Of a stretch of 64,000 nucleotides of DNA, positions 48,670 through 61,284 are shown piece by piece. The position numbers and the translations under genes were made by a program. Position 1 is the stretch's first letter. Each line of letters opens with the position of its first letter. The DNA comes from Gossypium raimondii. Its lineage: Eukaryota > Streptophyta > Magnoliopsida > Malvales > Malvaceae. The stretch lies in contig NC_068567.1 in NCBI RefSeq assembly GCF_025698545.1, positions 60,648,705 to 60,712,704 of the forward strand. Direction: 5' to 3'. The notes beneath the pieces were generated by a model. That model worked only from the letters and a program-made list of their open reading frames with translations. It was not told the DNA's origin and did no database searches.

Positions 48670-49440
48670 AATAAATAATATGTAATTTAGTTAATTATTT
48701 AGCAGCTCAAATTATATTAGAAATTAATATCTATTGTTAATAAAAATTTAGACTATTTAAACGAAATTAGTAAAATAGTGTATGACTATATTTTAAGAAT
48801 AAAATATATATTCTTAAATTTTATTGTATAAAAATAACTTTTTAAACTTAAATCATGTATGAGTAAGTTTGGAAGGCATGGGATAATTAGATTCGAGTAT
48901 AATTATTTATAATTATCTGCATGATTACTCAAATTCTCAGCCTTTCCTTACTAACTGGAGAATGTAATAGGGGTGCTCCAATTACCCTTAAATTAGTAGA
49001 ATCCACTACTTACAGTGATTACCCAAACATGTTATATAAACACAAAAATTCAATTACTAATTAGGGCATATTTGAAAAGCCACTTAGTTATCAGATTTGA
49101 GTGTAATTACTTATAATTATACTGTTGTGACATGTTTGAGTAGTCATTGTAATTAATGGGTCCCGTTGAATGGAGCCTAATCGAAGTACCCTAATTACAA
49201 TCTCCAATTCTTATGGGGGAGTGAGAATTTGAGTAATTACATGACTAATTATAAACGATTACATTTTTCGGTTACCTTATGACTTTACAAACGTATTCGT
49301 AGATATTTGAGTTAAAAAAGTTATTTTGTACAATAATAATAATATTTTAATGTTAGAAATTTTAAAAATTTTATTGACGAAAGATTCTTTCCTAAAATAA
49401 TTAACTAAATTACGTAATATATAATATAAATTTGGTATGA
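48670..49440. repeat. Large inverted-repeat element, ~770 bp
   Basis: Outer arms gtaatttagttaattattta and, inverted, taaaataattaactaaattacg; then tataaaaataactttttaaac with ttaaaaaagttattttgtac inverted; inner arms carry gagtataattatttataatta versus taattacatgactaattataaacg. Adjacent GC-richer words (gggtgctccaattaccc; ggtcccgttgaatgg) sit in the centre. A non-autonomous TIR element is the likeliest reading. Confidence 0.6.
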
Positions 49441-51506
49441 GATAGTTACATTTTGCTTATTATTTTTAATTTTGTTAATCTATCTTATTTATTATTTTAA
49501 TATATTTATTTTTAGAAGAAGAAGTCGGAATAAACTCAATCAACTTTGCATGGCAATCATCATGCATGCATGATATCAAATTACACCAACAAAAATTAAG
49601 ATGGAATTCATTAACGTGGCTGCCAGCCAAAATCCAACTCAATTTCTCAAAGTAAAATATATAATAATATTAAAAATGTATTCATAATTCAATTTACCAA
49701 AACTTCAAAAAAATTTTATTTTAAAACATTAATATTTATTGAGAGGAGACCGACTTTTTTTTAAAAAAATAAGCTGGCCAAGTGCCGGTTGCTGGAAATT
49801 GATATATCCTTTAATGGGTTGATATTTTTTTCGGTAGGAGACTTTGTCTCCTACTTTTACCCAGAGTCTGACTGTTTGCTAGGGTTAAAAAGTGTTCTAG
49901 TCTGTGAATCTACCTTGGAGTCTAAGTCTTGGATGGGTTGTGCTTGAGATAGACAATATGACTACAATCGGGTTGATTATACCATTTAATTGTGGTACGA
50001 GTTATTAAAGAAATTAGAGTGACACGTGTATTCAGAGAGATTAATCGAGTAACAAATAGACTGGTAGTAATGACATTTTCAAGGTCTCTAGGTATGTATA
50101 GCTATATGCAACCCTCGGACGAAGTTCTTCGAAAACTACGATGATTGCTTCAAAATAATCTGAATTGACCCAAATTAGTTATGATTTAATAAATTTTGAT
50201 GTATAAAAAGACAAATAAATGGTATAATATAGAATGTGGGTCGAAGTGTTTGGTGGACGATATAATATGAGAAGTAACGTTGAAAAATGAGAGCCATCAT
50301 TAAATCCACCACGTTGCATGAAAAGAAGCAAATTACGCATAACAAAAAAGAGAAGTAATAATAATAATGTTAGATTTGGTACGTACCAAAATTAGATCAG
50401 CTAATTAAAATGTTTATTATTCCCTAATTGATGTGCCAACACCCCTTACAATTCAGTTAATCAAACAGGTAATTAGGTGGCTGCTACTAAATCATTCACT
50501 TTCCCCCGAAAGATTGATTTGATTTTCTTTTTAAAGTTAATTACAACCAAATCTTTAAAAAATTGCAAAACATAAAAGTAGAGATGGAGAATTCCTGATA
50601 TATTTGGTATTATCTCTCGCCTCTGTCGAGAGCTTGAGTGCTTGAATAGATAAAACCTAGAATTACTCATAGTTACTTCCCAACCCATAAGTAGAAGGAT
50701 AATGCACTTCAACGCACTCAATGTCTATAGAAATAAGCTAATACTTAATCGGCTGCACCTTTAAATATTTAATCTTAAATTAATCTGCAACAAATGTAAA
50801 ATAACATCACAATATTCAATTTCGTCACTACAATAATTAATTTCATCATCGTCACTGTTTTTTAATCTCATCAATGTTAATCTCACTTTCCATCCAAATC
50901 AACTTAAAAACAGTTAAATAGTGAAGATATCTCAGTTTTGATATCATATTAAATATTTGAGTTTCTAAATTAGTTTTCAAAACTTAAAAGAATCTAATTA
51001 CATCCCAAATTATCAATGTTATATCAATAAGGTCCTTTTGCTATTAAAATCATTAATTTAAATGTCATGTGAATATAATTTAAAATGTAAATTTTAAATA
51101 AAAATAAATATTGTAAAAAATGTCGATTTTGAAGTTTTCAAAACTTTCATAGAAGTTTTATTGTTTTCTTTTTTCGAGTTTACTTAATTTTTAGTTTTTA
51201 TTTTTCTTTAAAAATTTTATTTTAAAGTATAGTACATAAGATTTGGTATTTCATTTAACAGTTAAATTAATGGTTTTAACAATGAAAAATATCGATAATT
51301 TAAGGATTTAATTAAAATATATTAAAATTATGACTTTAATAAAATATAGAAATGTAAAGTCTTGTGTTTTGGGAATACACAAAGACTTGATAAAACGAGG
51401 AGAAAAGCACTTGTCAACTGCTCAATAACACTTTTCAGTAAGTAGGTTTTTTTTTGTTTGGTTGTCTTTGTTCCCATCACACTAGAATATTGAAACAATA
51501 GGGAGA

Positions 51507-51548
<42 letters not shown>

Positions 51549-52114
51549 GAGACAAGGTTTCAATTTCGACATCGAAATAAATAGATTGTGGATGTTGAAA
51601 TTCGAATTTCGGATATATTTTTTAAAATCAGTCAATAGCACCGAACATACCTCTAAAAATGTGAACTATAAGAATTTAGAGAAAAACCAAACCAACCAAC
51701 CGACCATGTCTTTCAATGGCCAGAGCTTGACATCCTTGACTTAATGAACTCATTAGTGAAACCAGCCCCAACCACTGTCTTGAAATGAAGTGGAAAAAGA
51801 TGGGAGTTGTGGAACTACTTCTTGTTTCCCACTGTTTCTGGTTGTGTGCTAATCGTATTGGATCCAATTAAATTCAGAGTTAAATCGAGTCATATCTTTA
51901 ACCCGGGTTGAAGAAAATTCTTTTAACATTTATTTCTCCATTCACAAAACTCGAGCTAATTACGTGATATGTATTGTTGAGTGTGTTTTGTTTAAACTTA
52001 ATATTTTTTACCCACCTAATGGACACAGTTTTGGAAGATTTTCAAGTTCTTTTTCTTTTTTTGAATATGGTTGGCTGTGAGTACTGGTTTGACAAAATAA
52101 GTTATAATTATATT
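49441..52114. other. AT-rich intergenic region, no gene seen
   Basis: A truncated minus-strand SINE-like copy lies at about 50655-50752 and a worn long-TIR element (family of 18905-19432) at about 50928-51330. A (GT/TA)n microsatellite runs 51509-51546. Nothing else recognised. Confidence 0.45.
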
Positions 52115-52625
52115 CAAGTTCATTAAATTATTAGTAAATTTATGTTTTGTTTATTTAATTTTAAAAAATTATAAAATTGTTACTAAGTTATTCGAAAATT
52201 TTTATTTAAGTCATTGGACAGTTAAAATCGCTGTTGTGTAGCTTTTTTTGTTCGCACCGCTTACGCTAATTGAGAGCTCTTTTTTCCCATTTCTTTTACA
52301 GTTTACTCTTTCTTTCATGAAATAGCTTATAGCTTTAAACATAAAAAATCTGTTAACCAAAATCCAAACAGCTTTTTTCTCTAATCCCCAACACCGACTA
52401 TCATATTGACTTAGATCTAAATTATATTTTGCTCGTCAATGGATACTGATCCACCATATCAATTTCCGATTCATCACTTGACGCTCACCAGTTAAACTTT
52501 AAAAAAAAACGTAATAACCCAGTGATTTAAATAAAAACTTTCGGATAACTTAAAGATCATTTTATAACATTTTAAAATTAAACAATAAAAACATAAATTA
52601 ACTAATAATTTAGTTAGTAATTTTT
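52115..52625. repeat. TIR-type element, ~510 bp
   Basis: The left arm (attattagtaaatttatgttttgtttatttaattttaaaa) reappears inverted at the right (ttttaaaattaaacaataaaaacataaattaactaataat). The middle contains gttcgcaccgcttacgctaattgagagc, shared with 37905-38345. Confidence 0.65.
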
Positions 52626-52774
52626 TACCCACCCAAATACCTATTCACTATCATAATGGTCACAGTTTTGGAAGATTTCAAGGTTTTTTTTAACAATCTG
52701 GTTGGCTATGGGTACAGGCTGGTTTGACAAAAACAAGTCATAATTACAATAATCAATGAAAGAATATAAAATTA

Positions 52775-52806
<32 letters not shown>

Positions 52807-53765
52807 TCCAGGAAGTACAAAGTGGGAACAGATTATTATAGTATGCATGGAGCTGGTGAAACAACTGTTTCATGTTGGGGAAAAAACAAAGTCATCATTA
52901 TAGGGTAAAAACACAAAAATCATTAGTTAAACCAACCAACAAAGAAGAATATTGTAAATTTTTGGACATAAATCAAGCTAGTTCGTAGCTGTTTTTGTCC
53001 TTGTAAAGACAAAAGATGATTACCATGAAAAATTCCTTCAAAAAACAGACAGAATTTTAACCAAATCCAGTAGGTGAAACCTGTGTGCAAAATCATTAAG
53101 ATTCATATAGTAGGCAAATGATTATGATATGTGACATATTACAAAGAAGGTCTAGACCATGTTATTTTTACAAATGATTATATATGACATTACAACATAG
53201 GATTCATCTAATATGTTTATGCATGCATTCAACATCAAAGCACATTGCAGTTTGTGCTGCAAGAACTGGGACCAAAAAAAGAAGAAGAAATCACCATTTC
53301 CCATACAAGAATGCCATTGTTTTCAGGTTATGGTCCTTCAATTGGAACCGTTTAGTAAAAATGTTACTTTATGAGCTACCCAATCAATTTCAGCTCCTGG
53401 GTTTTATTAGGGGAATTTGATTTTTCCGAGGAAATGTTTTTGAAGTGTTTGGTGTTTGTTGAGGGTTGATAAATCCCGTCACTAAATATGGTATCTAGTT
53501 GGGAGTGTTCATACTCGATTTTATTTTTAGACTTTATCTTCTGATTTTGTCGAGAGTTGCATCGGGTTCATGGAAGGGAAATGCCTTCACCCATTATGCA
53601 AATCCATGATTTGTGCTTTGTGGAATTCGAACCCATGTCCTATAACTAGTGCGGGATTAAGTGGTACTCAAGTTACTTGTTTAACTCCTATATGCTAGCT
53701 AACAGGCCCTCGAGCCCAACGATGGGCTTGAATGCCCGAGGGTGAATCTATAAGTCTAAGTAGAC
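52626..53765. other. Spacer, no gene seen
   Basis: Contains an (AC)n(AT)n microsatellite at 52778-52806. A segment near 52620-52740 (ggtcacagttttggaagattt) repeats words seen at about 52022-52090 (ggacacagttttggaagattt), on the other side of the 52115-52625 element, so that element is flanked by a longer direct repeat. No coding signal. Confidence 0.45.
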
Positions 53766-54430
53766 CTGCTTATGGGTCAGGTCACTTGCCCAGGCTCGAA
53801 GGCCCACTTAAAAAATGGGAAGGTTTAGATCAAATACGAGGCTAAAAAAATGGGCTTGGGTAAAATTTAAGGCACGTTTTTTATATGGGTCGGGCCTTGG
53901 GCAAGATACATCGGCCAGAGCCTGGCACAAATATATTATGTTATAAAAATATTATATTAATTAATATGTTAAATAATAATGTATATTTATATTTATGTTA
54001 AATCACGTATCAAATAATAATTAAACTCACTACCCAAAACATAAAAACAAAAAACATTTACCCAACCAAAAATATAAAAGTTTAAAAACTATATTTAATA
54101 TGATAAATATTTATTTGTGTTTTTAATAGAATAAAACATTTATTATATTTACGGTAGTATTTTTTAATATAAATACTTTTTAATGTGTTAAATTTTTTTT
54201 TTTGTTTTTTTTAGTGCATTATATTTAAAAAAATATTTTTAAATAAAAACAATCTAAAAGGAATCAAATATGGGCAGACTGGGCCAGTTCCGAGGTTACC
54301 TTTCTTAAATTAGGTCAAGCTTGGACAAAAAGATAGACCCATTTTTTGAATCGGTCCAAACTTAAATTTAAAAAATTAATCTAAATATTTTACATGGGTC
54401 CGACCCAAATCCGATCCATGAGCACCTCTA
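53766..54430. mobile_element. Diverged TIR element (family of 34760-35161)
   Basis: Right end gatccatgagcacctcta matches the 34760-35161 element; the left end tagacctgcttatgggtc is a worn complement. The arms share gggcttgggtaaaat and gggtcgggcc. The longer AT-rich middle accounts for its greater length. Confidence 0.6.
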
Positions 54431-54742
54431 GAGTTGAGAGTGAACTTTAAAGCTCACTTTCATTCGGCTGGGTTGAAGTCTTTCGTTCAGTCTAACCTAG
54501 CAACCGTATTAAATGCTTGACATCGCAACGTGACGCGGGAATTTTGGTGTTGTCGTGCAATTGACACTTAATTTTATGATGATAATGGATACTTAGAATT
54601 CAAACATATATATTGAATTTAAATATTTTAGATTCACATAATATTTAGATATTCTAATAATATTAGTAGCAAAATCATTGTAGATGTGGATATTAACCTT
54701 TGGTTATTTTTTATTCAAATTCGTTTTATTTTTGAAAATAAT

Positions 54743-55115
54743 AGGATAAATTTCAAAATTATACATGAATTTTAATTTAATGTGCAGTTGTATAAATGAA
54801 TTTTAATTTGGTGCGATTATACACGTGAAACTCTAATTATGGTTCAAATGTATACTTGAAACTTTAATTTTGATTTGATCATACACGTTTCAAGGAATAA
54901 ATATATTAATTTATTTTTATATTAGATAAATATATTTTTTATGTATGCAATATATAAACATAAAATGATATTATATCAATAATTGTGTTAATAATTTACA
55001 AGAATTGATCAAATCAAAATTTTATGTATAAAATTACATAAAATCAAAGTTCATATATATAATTACACATTAAACTACAATTCATGTATAATTTTGATAT
55101 TTATCCCTTTTGAAT
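54743..55115. repeat. TIR-type element, ~370 bp
   Basis: Left arm ggataaatttcaaaattatacatgaattttaatttaatgtg is mirrored on the right by catta-aactacaattcatgtataattttgatatttatcc. Interior has repeated tatacacgtgaaac / tatacttgaaac words. Confidence 0.65.
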
Positions 55116-55445
55116 TTGGATATCTATTATTCAAATTGCTTTACTTTTTATAGATGATAGACTTATATTTTCGAATTAATTATTAACTTTACTTTTCATT
55201 TTTTTATTTTAAATTATTTTGGACTTGCTAAATTCAAATATTTGATGATTCAAACAATAACCAAATAATTCAATTTACGTTTTTTAGTATTACGTGGAAA
55301 TAAAAAGTTACGTTAATATTATATATATGATAATATTTTATTGCATATTTTTAAAAAAATTTAACTTAATAAATTAATAATTATCATTTTAAAATTTTAA
55401 ATTTTAAAAATACAAAACCTAAATTTAATTAAATTAGAATATAGA

Positions 55446-55826
55446 AATTACTAAAGGTGTTCAAACGGTTAACCGAACTTTTAATCATTTAACCATTAAT
55501 CGAACTAAATTTTTTTCAAAAATTAATCGAACCGAAATATTTCAGTTAATTCGTCATTAATCGAAATTTATATATATATATATATATATTTTGTTAAAAA
55601 GTATAAATAATATAAAATAATTTGATAATGTTCATTTGACCAAATCATTTGAATTAAAACTACATATAATTTGTATTACTAATTATTAAGTTTGGTTAAT
55701 TCAATTACCTAATTTTGAGCCGAATTAATGATAACTAAACTTTCAAAAACTATTAACTGACCTCCGATCGAATTAGGTTAATTCAATCTATTAATTTAAT
55801 TTTAACCGAAATTTCAACCTCCTAAA
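55446..55826. repeat. Diverged ggttaaccga-type TIR element
   Basis: Left end aaaggtgttcaaacggttaacc with aaccgaac and taatcgaac words throughout, and a right end in ttaaccgaaatttcaacctc. Related to 35205-35696; includes a (TA)n tract near 55569-55589. Confidence 0.5.
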
Positions 55827-55907
55827 ATTTACCCGTGAATCCATGATACAACAACTAATAAGGGAAGTAAGGTTTTTTTTTCTTAACATGGTAAAGAAAA
55901 GAAAAGA

Positions 55908-56957
55908 GTAAACTACACACTTGGTCACTCAATGTTTATAAATTTTCATTTTGAGCACAAAAATAAAAAGTTAGTAATTTTAGCATTGCCATTACATACT
56001 TATATTATTTTAGTCACCCACTGTTAATTTATCATTAAATATATTCATTTTAGTCACCCAACTTTAGTATTTTTTTTTCAAAAATAAAGATATTCAACTA
56101 TTGAGATGAAACCCAAAATTTTCACCTATAAGTCAATTCCAAATTTTTCTTAAACTTTTCAAAACCAAATCGACAACAAATTGATCAAACCATTGATTTA
56201 TGGGTATGATCAATCCTAATGATTCAATTACATAAATCATTAAAAATTTAATAAAAATAACAATATTAAAAGCTACTTGAATTTACCCAAATTGAACCGG
56301 TCCGTATCAATTCCCGACTCAATTAGCCTAAAGGCTTTTTCTAGATCGGTAAACCGAACAATTCTCGACCGAACTGGCCGATCCGATTTGATTCCGATAA
56401 CCATAATTTTTCCTATAAAAAAATCCAAATAGTTCCTTATAAAACCCCCAAATATTCCCCTCATACTAAAAGGCTAAAATTAGTTCTAAAAAATATGAAA
56501 GAAATAAAAATAAAAAATCCAAGTTTTCTCTTTAAAACTCCAGGTTTTTCCCTCCTATTGAAAACAACTAAAATTAATTTTAAAATAGAAAAAAAGTTTT
56601 TCCAGTAAAAAGTAAACACTAGATTTTTCTCTTTCCTTTTACCAGGAAAAAATTCTAAAATTAATTCTAAAAAAATAAAAAGATAAAATGATTTTTCTAA
56701 TCCGAATTTCCCTAGTAAAATCTGTTTTTCCTATTTCTAGAAAAAGACAAACTAATTTTTAAAAATAAAATAAGTAACCAAAATAAAAATTTACTATAAG
56801 TGACTAAAGCAAGTGTATCTAATGATAAAGCAACAACGAGAGATATAACGAGAGTGATTAAAATAATAAAAATATGTAACAATACTTAAATTACAAATTT
56901 TATTTTTAATGCTCAAAATGATAATTTATAAAAATTGGGTGACCAATTATATAGTTT
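55908..56957. mobile_element. Long-TIR element, ~1.05 kb
   Basis: The first ~140 bases (gtaaactacacacttggtcactcaatg, ttataaattttcattttgagcac, attattttagtcaccc in order) are mirrored at the right end (gtgattaaaataat, tgctcaaaatgataatttataaaaattgggtgacc, atatagtttacc). The interior is AT-rich with no transposase. Related in layout to 17178-17685, though the interior differs. Confidence 0.75.
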
Positions 56958-57426
56958 ACCCAAAAGATCTACATAAATTAACATAGAAAACTTATGAATT
57001 TATTTATTTATTTTAATGCTTTTTGTTAGAACATCAAATAATAAAAGAAATACATAATAATTTTCAATAATAAGAAACATATATAAAAAGGATTATGTAA
57101 TTCATTCATATAAATTGAATAAAATCTAAAAGAACTGATCAAAATTTCTAAAAGTATATTCTTAGCATTGTTTTACTTTTATGTTTTTTTCCCAGTAAAT
57201 TGAGTATTTATTGTTTTAGAAAATAAAAGTGTCAACAAATTCAAAGGAAAACAAGAAATTACTTTTAATTTCCACTGCTTTCTGCTATTTAATTAATTTT
57301 TTTAAAAAAATTCTTCCCATATAAAAGAATAAATTCCTAATTTTCCCCCTTTGCCTTTCATTTTCCTCCATTTTTCACCCAGTCAAAAAAAAATTTCAAT
57401 CATTTATACAGCTCCAATCTGGATTT
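56958..57426. other. 3' flank of the C2-domain gene
   Basis: AT-rich; the ~130 bases nearest the gene (tttcctccatttttcacccag) probably include its 3' untranslated region. No gene seen. Confidence 0.4.
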
Positions 57427-60400
57427 TTAGTAAGGTGGATAAGGTCCTGGATATGGACCTGTTTGAAAAAGAAACAAAAGAATTTCAGAAGATTTCAATA
57501 TCTAACATTTACATAATATAGGTAAAATTCCTGTACAGGTCCCTGTATATAGCTCAGTGTGCATTTTGGTCCTTGTACTTTAAAAAAATTGCAAAACAGT
57601 CACTTTTGTAACAGTTAAAAGAAGAGTTAAAATTTTATATGGTATTAATTATATATATTTTTAAAATTTTTTTGAATAATCTCATAGGCTTTGATCCATA
57701 ATTCTTCCTCAACTCATAAATAAAAAAATAATACGCTTCAACGCACTCGAACCCATACCCTCCTACATTAACAACGATGCCCATGCCAATCAAGTTAAAA
57801 CTCAATCAACAATATTAATTATATTTTAAATTAATGTCATATATCATTTAATTATATCTATCCAATAAAATTAATAACTTTTGATAAAATTAAACAGAAG
57901 GTCCTTGTACTATGTATTCTTTTGAAGATTTAGTCTCTTTACTAAGATTTGATAATTTCTAGTCCTCTATTTTTGAAATGTATATTTTAGTCCTTGTGCC
58001 TACTTTTTCTTTTTTTGCTAGTTCAATCAAATAATTTTCCATAGCTCATTTCTTCGGACATGTAATTATTTCTTCATGCAATTGGACAAATATTATACCA
58101 GCTTCTCTTCTATTTTTCCCTTTAATGTGCAAAATTTTGTCCAACTATAAAAGAAATATCAAGTTGTACACATCACATCATCAAATGTTTAAATAAATAA
58201 TTTCCTGATATTAACCTAAAATGTTTAACTTTAAAATTGAAATACACATTTTAAAAAATAAAGACTAAAATCGATCAAATAATAATAAATACCAAATCCA
58301 CAAAAAAATTGCATAGTACAATATTTTTTTATAGAAATTATAATATATTTTTTTTCAAATATTAATGTGACACTCCGCAATCGACTCAAACGATGAACCT
58401 AAATGCGAGATGTCACATTTTGTTGCTGATACAACTCAGAGAACAAATTGTTATCAAATATATACATTTAAATTAAATTAACAAACATGGCATTATGCTT
58501 AGATTTCAAGCTATAAGAGTGAATTTTTCAACTTCATAGTGATTCAATGTGAGACAAGAATCAAGATCAACTACGAAATTAAGATACGATTACTAGCTCA
58601 AAGTATCAAAATAGTGGACTTGATATCGGTACCTTACGATCAGGGTATCAAGACTTGCCACTCTTGTTTCAAGATTTTTTTCTTTGATGTTTCCAAGTTT
58701 TGAGACTTGACCCTCAAGTCTTGATACTTTAATCTCAAGTCATACAGCATTTTTAATTTAGTTTCGAGGTTTTGAGGACTCGAGACGTAATGTTATAAAA
58801 AATGATAATTTTGGCATTTTGTTTGTTATTCTAAGGAGAATGAATCTTTGTGCCCATTTTAAAACTATAGGGACCCCAATACACTTGGTCTATAATATAG
58901 GGACCTGCAGAGTAATTTTGCTGGTATTATATAATTAGTGCCAAAAGATAATCTAAGATGGGACCAATGATGTTACCTGGAGGGTAATAGGGTGGAGGAG
59001 GGTAAGCGCCTGGTGGAGGAGGGTATCCGCCATATGGGTCTGGTCCAAGAGGATACGTGGCTGGAGGATACAAGGGTTGTTGAGGATAACCACCAGGATA
59101 CGGTGGAGCTGGATAACCCGCCGGACCTGGTGGTGGATAAGGAGCTGGAACTGGTGGTCCGCCGTATGGAGGTGGTTGATGAGGTGGCGGTGCATATGCT
59201 GGTGGTGCCGACGGTTGACTATATCCTCCTGAGGCTTGGTGCTGCAAACAAATCCAAATAAAACCCCAATTTTTTATAGTTCCAAAATGATATCAATGGA
59301 AAATAAAGCCTGTAATAATATCGGTGACTCTACTTTGGCGTTGGGATAATGCAGTATCAGCTGTACTTCTCCTGCATACCTGCAAATTATGTGAAACAAA
59401 AGTCGAATAATACCAAATTGAAATAAATTTAATATTTATTCTGTAAATGAAAAATATTAATTTTATTATAATTTAAATTTATTTATTTTTTCTTATCGAA
59501 TAATAGTTAAACTGATATATTTAATGGTAAAAAGACTAATTTAGTTCCATTCCTATAAAATAAAAACTTCACAAATACTGAAAATCAAAAACAAATCCAC
59601 TAAATTTCTAAACTTCCAAAGTAGGTACAGAATTCAAATACCTGCCAGTTTTGGTTTGAATGGCCCAAGAACTATCATCATAACCTTGAGAAATAGCCTT
59701 CTGCAATTGAACTCTGAAAATAAATAAATAAATAAACTCCCCAAGTGAAAATTAGAACCAAAATTGTAAGGGGGAATATATATATATATATATATATTGT
59801 GAAAAGCCTAAAAGTATTATGGAAAATTTTATATCAAGAGTTATATTTTATTTTAATTTATTACTTAAAATAAATTAATTAATTTTTATACATTAAATTA
59901 AGGAGCAAATTAATTTTTCTGTTAAATTCTTTTATCTATTTTTGTTATTAAAACTGATCATTGTATATCAAGTATGTACATATAACAAATCACATGTTAC
60001 TTGTCTGGTTATTTCCTTAACTATGTCAATTTTAACATTACAAATAGATAAAAATTATTAATAGAAATGATCGATTTAATCTTTAATCTAATATGTATGA
60101 ACTAATTTACTTATTTTTGAGTAAAAATTAATACAAGATTCTATAATTCTTTTATGGATAAAAGATTCAAATGAATGGAATTACCTTCCATAGCCTATTA
60201 AGTCATCACTAGATAAAGTATTGCTGTTCCAGACCACTACATTGACCTCTGTTAGCCCTTCAAGCAAGGAGAATGTGAATTTCTCTTGGAATATGGGTGA
60301 TTTCCCACCATCTATTATAATAAAAAAAACCCATATTATAAAATTTCTCACTACTTCAACAGTCAATTAAATAATAATTAAAAATTAATTTAATTATCAA

Positions 60401-61284
60401 ATGTTTTTATCTCAATTTCTCAATTTTAAACCATTCACTCAAAATCAATTCAATTTCCTCCACTAAATTTAACAATGTTACCCCATTTCTTTTAAAAATT
60501 TTCTTCTAACTTTCATTTTAAATGATTATCCTCTTTGTTCGGTAAAAGTATCATAGAGGTTCAGTATTAAAAGTTGAATTATATTTTACCACTTCTATTT
60601 AAAAAAAAGTAAATTAATCCTTATATATTAGATAAAGAAGCAAACTAATTCTTATATTAAAAATTTATCCATTTTTATTGCTAAAAACTAATTATTGTAT
60701 GTCAACATGAAGTACATGTGGCATGCCACATACCACTATCTGATTGTTGTAAGTCACACCAATTTTCAACAGTACAAATGAATGAAATTTTAAACAAAAA
60801 GATCAATTTGCCTTTTTATTTAACTTACAAAAACTAAATTGCCCATTTTTTTTGTAAAGAACAATGCAATCTGATTTTAGTATAGAGATTACATGTTAAT
60901 TTTACCTTTTTCGTTTAAATCTAAATACATATTTCACCGTTACAATAAAAAATTTCATTTTAATCTCAACAAATATCAATCTACATGAACCCTAAGATCC
61001 CAAACAAAAGAAAAAAAGAGAGTAAAAATTAGAAGAGAAAATTACCAGTGCAGGTTTTTGTACGATACTTGGTGTTTGCATAATCAAGGCAAACGTAGGG
61101 ATCTTGCTTCGAGAGCCATTCTGTATCCTTCAATTTTTTACACCCCACAACTGCCTCCCCAAACAAAACACAAATAAATCCAAAATCAAAACAAAAACAG
61201 GAATTAATTTAATTTAAACTTGAGAAAGAAAAAGAAAAATAGATTACCAGTAACGTCGAGAATCTGGCCTTGAATACCCGACAT
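57427..61284 (-). CDS. C2-domain protein with Pro/Gly/Tyr-rich tail (SRC2-like)
   Basis: Seven exons in transcription order 61248-61284, 61046-61150, 60185-60311, 59642-59713, 59334-59379, 58977-59241 and 57427-57458 give 227 residues. Residues 4-125 form one C2 domain (QILDVTVVGCKKLKDTEWLSKQDPYVCL...SPIFQEKFTFSL...DDLIGYGRVQL...AGEVQLILHYP), a Ca2+ and lipid-binding fold at membranes. Loop Asp residues D21 and D29 and D83/D84 are present, but the usual Asp of loop 3 is Asn76 (VWNSNT), so Ca2+ affinity may be reduced. Residues 130-227 are PPY/PPG/GYP repeats, as in SRC2-like and elicitor-responsive C2 proteins. The last exon encodes only the end PYPGPYPPY. Intron 6 (about 1.5 kb) is filled with inserted elements; reading into it would give a hydrophobic ending instead. 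Confidence 0.88.
57529..58925. repeat. Nested elements filling intron 6 of the C2 gene
   Basis: Outer inverted ends aggtccctgtatatagc (about 57538) and its complement tataatatagggacct (about 58896) frame ~1.4 kb. Inside lie a minus-strand SINE-like copy (57676-57810), a second TIR-type element (about 57898-58330, ggtccttgtactatg ... catagtacaatat), and a segment at about 58370-58800 starting gtgacactccgcaatcg that resembles an LTR end and is probably a fossil LTR fragment. The order of insertion is inferred from nesting. Confidence 0.55.
59778..59798. repeat. (TA)n microsatellite in C2 gene intron 3
   Basis: About ten TA repeats, followed within 10 bases by the palindromic MITE copy at 59808-60156. 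Confidence 0.8.
59808..60156. repeat. Palindromic MITE copy in C2 gene intron 3
   Basis: aaaagtattatgg at the left and, inverted, ataattcttttat at the right, with ttaatttttctgttaaattc and caaattaatt words of the family. Fills most of the intron between exons 3 and 4. Confidence 0.6.
60541..60906. repeat. Palindromic MITE copy in C2 gene intron 2
   Basis: Starts ggtaaaagtatcatagagg and ends with the worn complement ttttacc, with cacatgtggcatgccacat near its centre. Two adjacent introns of one gene thus hold members of the same family. Confidence 0.7.

Noticed and set aside
58992-59261. 89-codon plus-strand frame opposite the proline-rich exon
   Set aside because: Shadow of the repetitive Pro/Gly/Tyr codons on the other strand.
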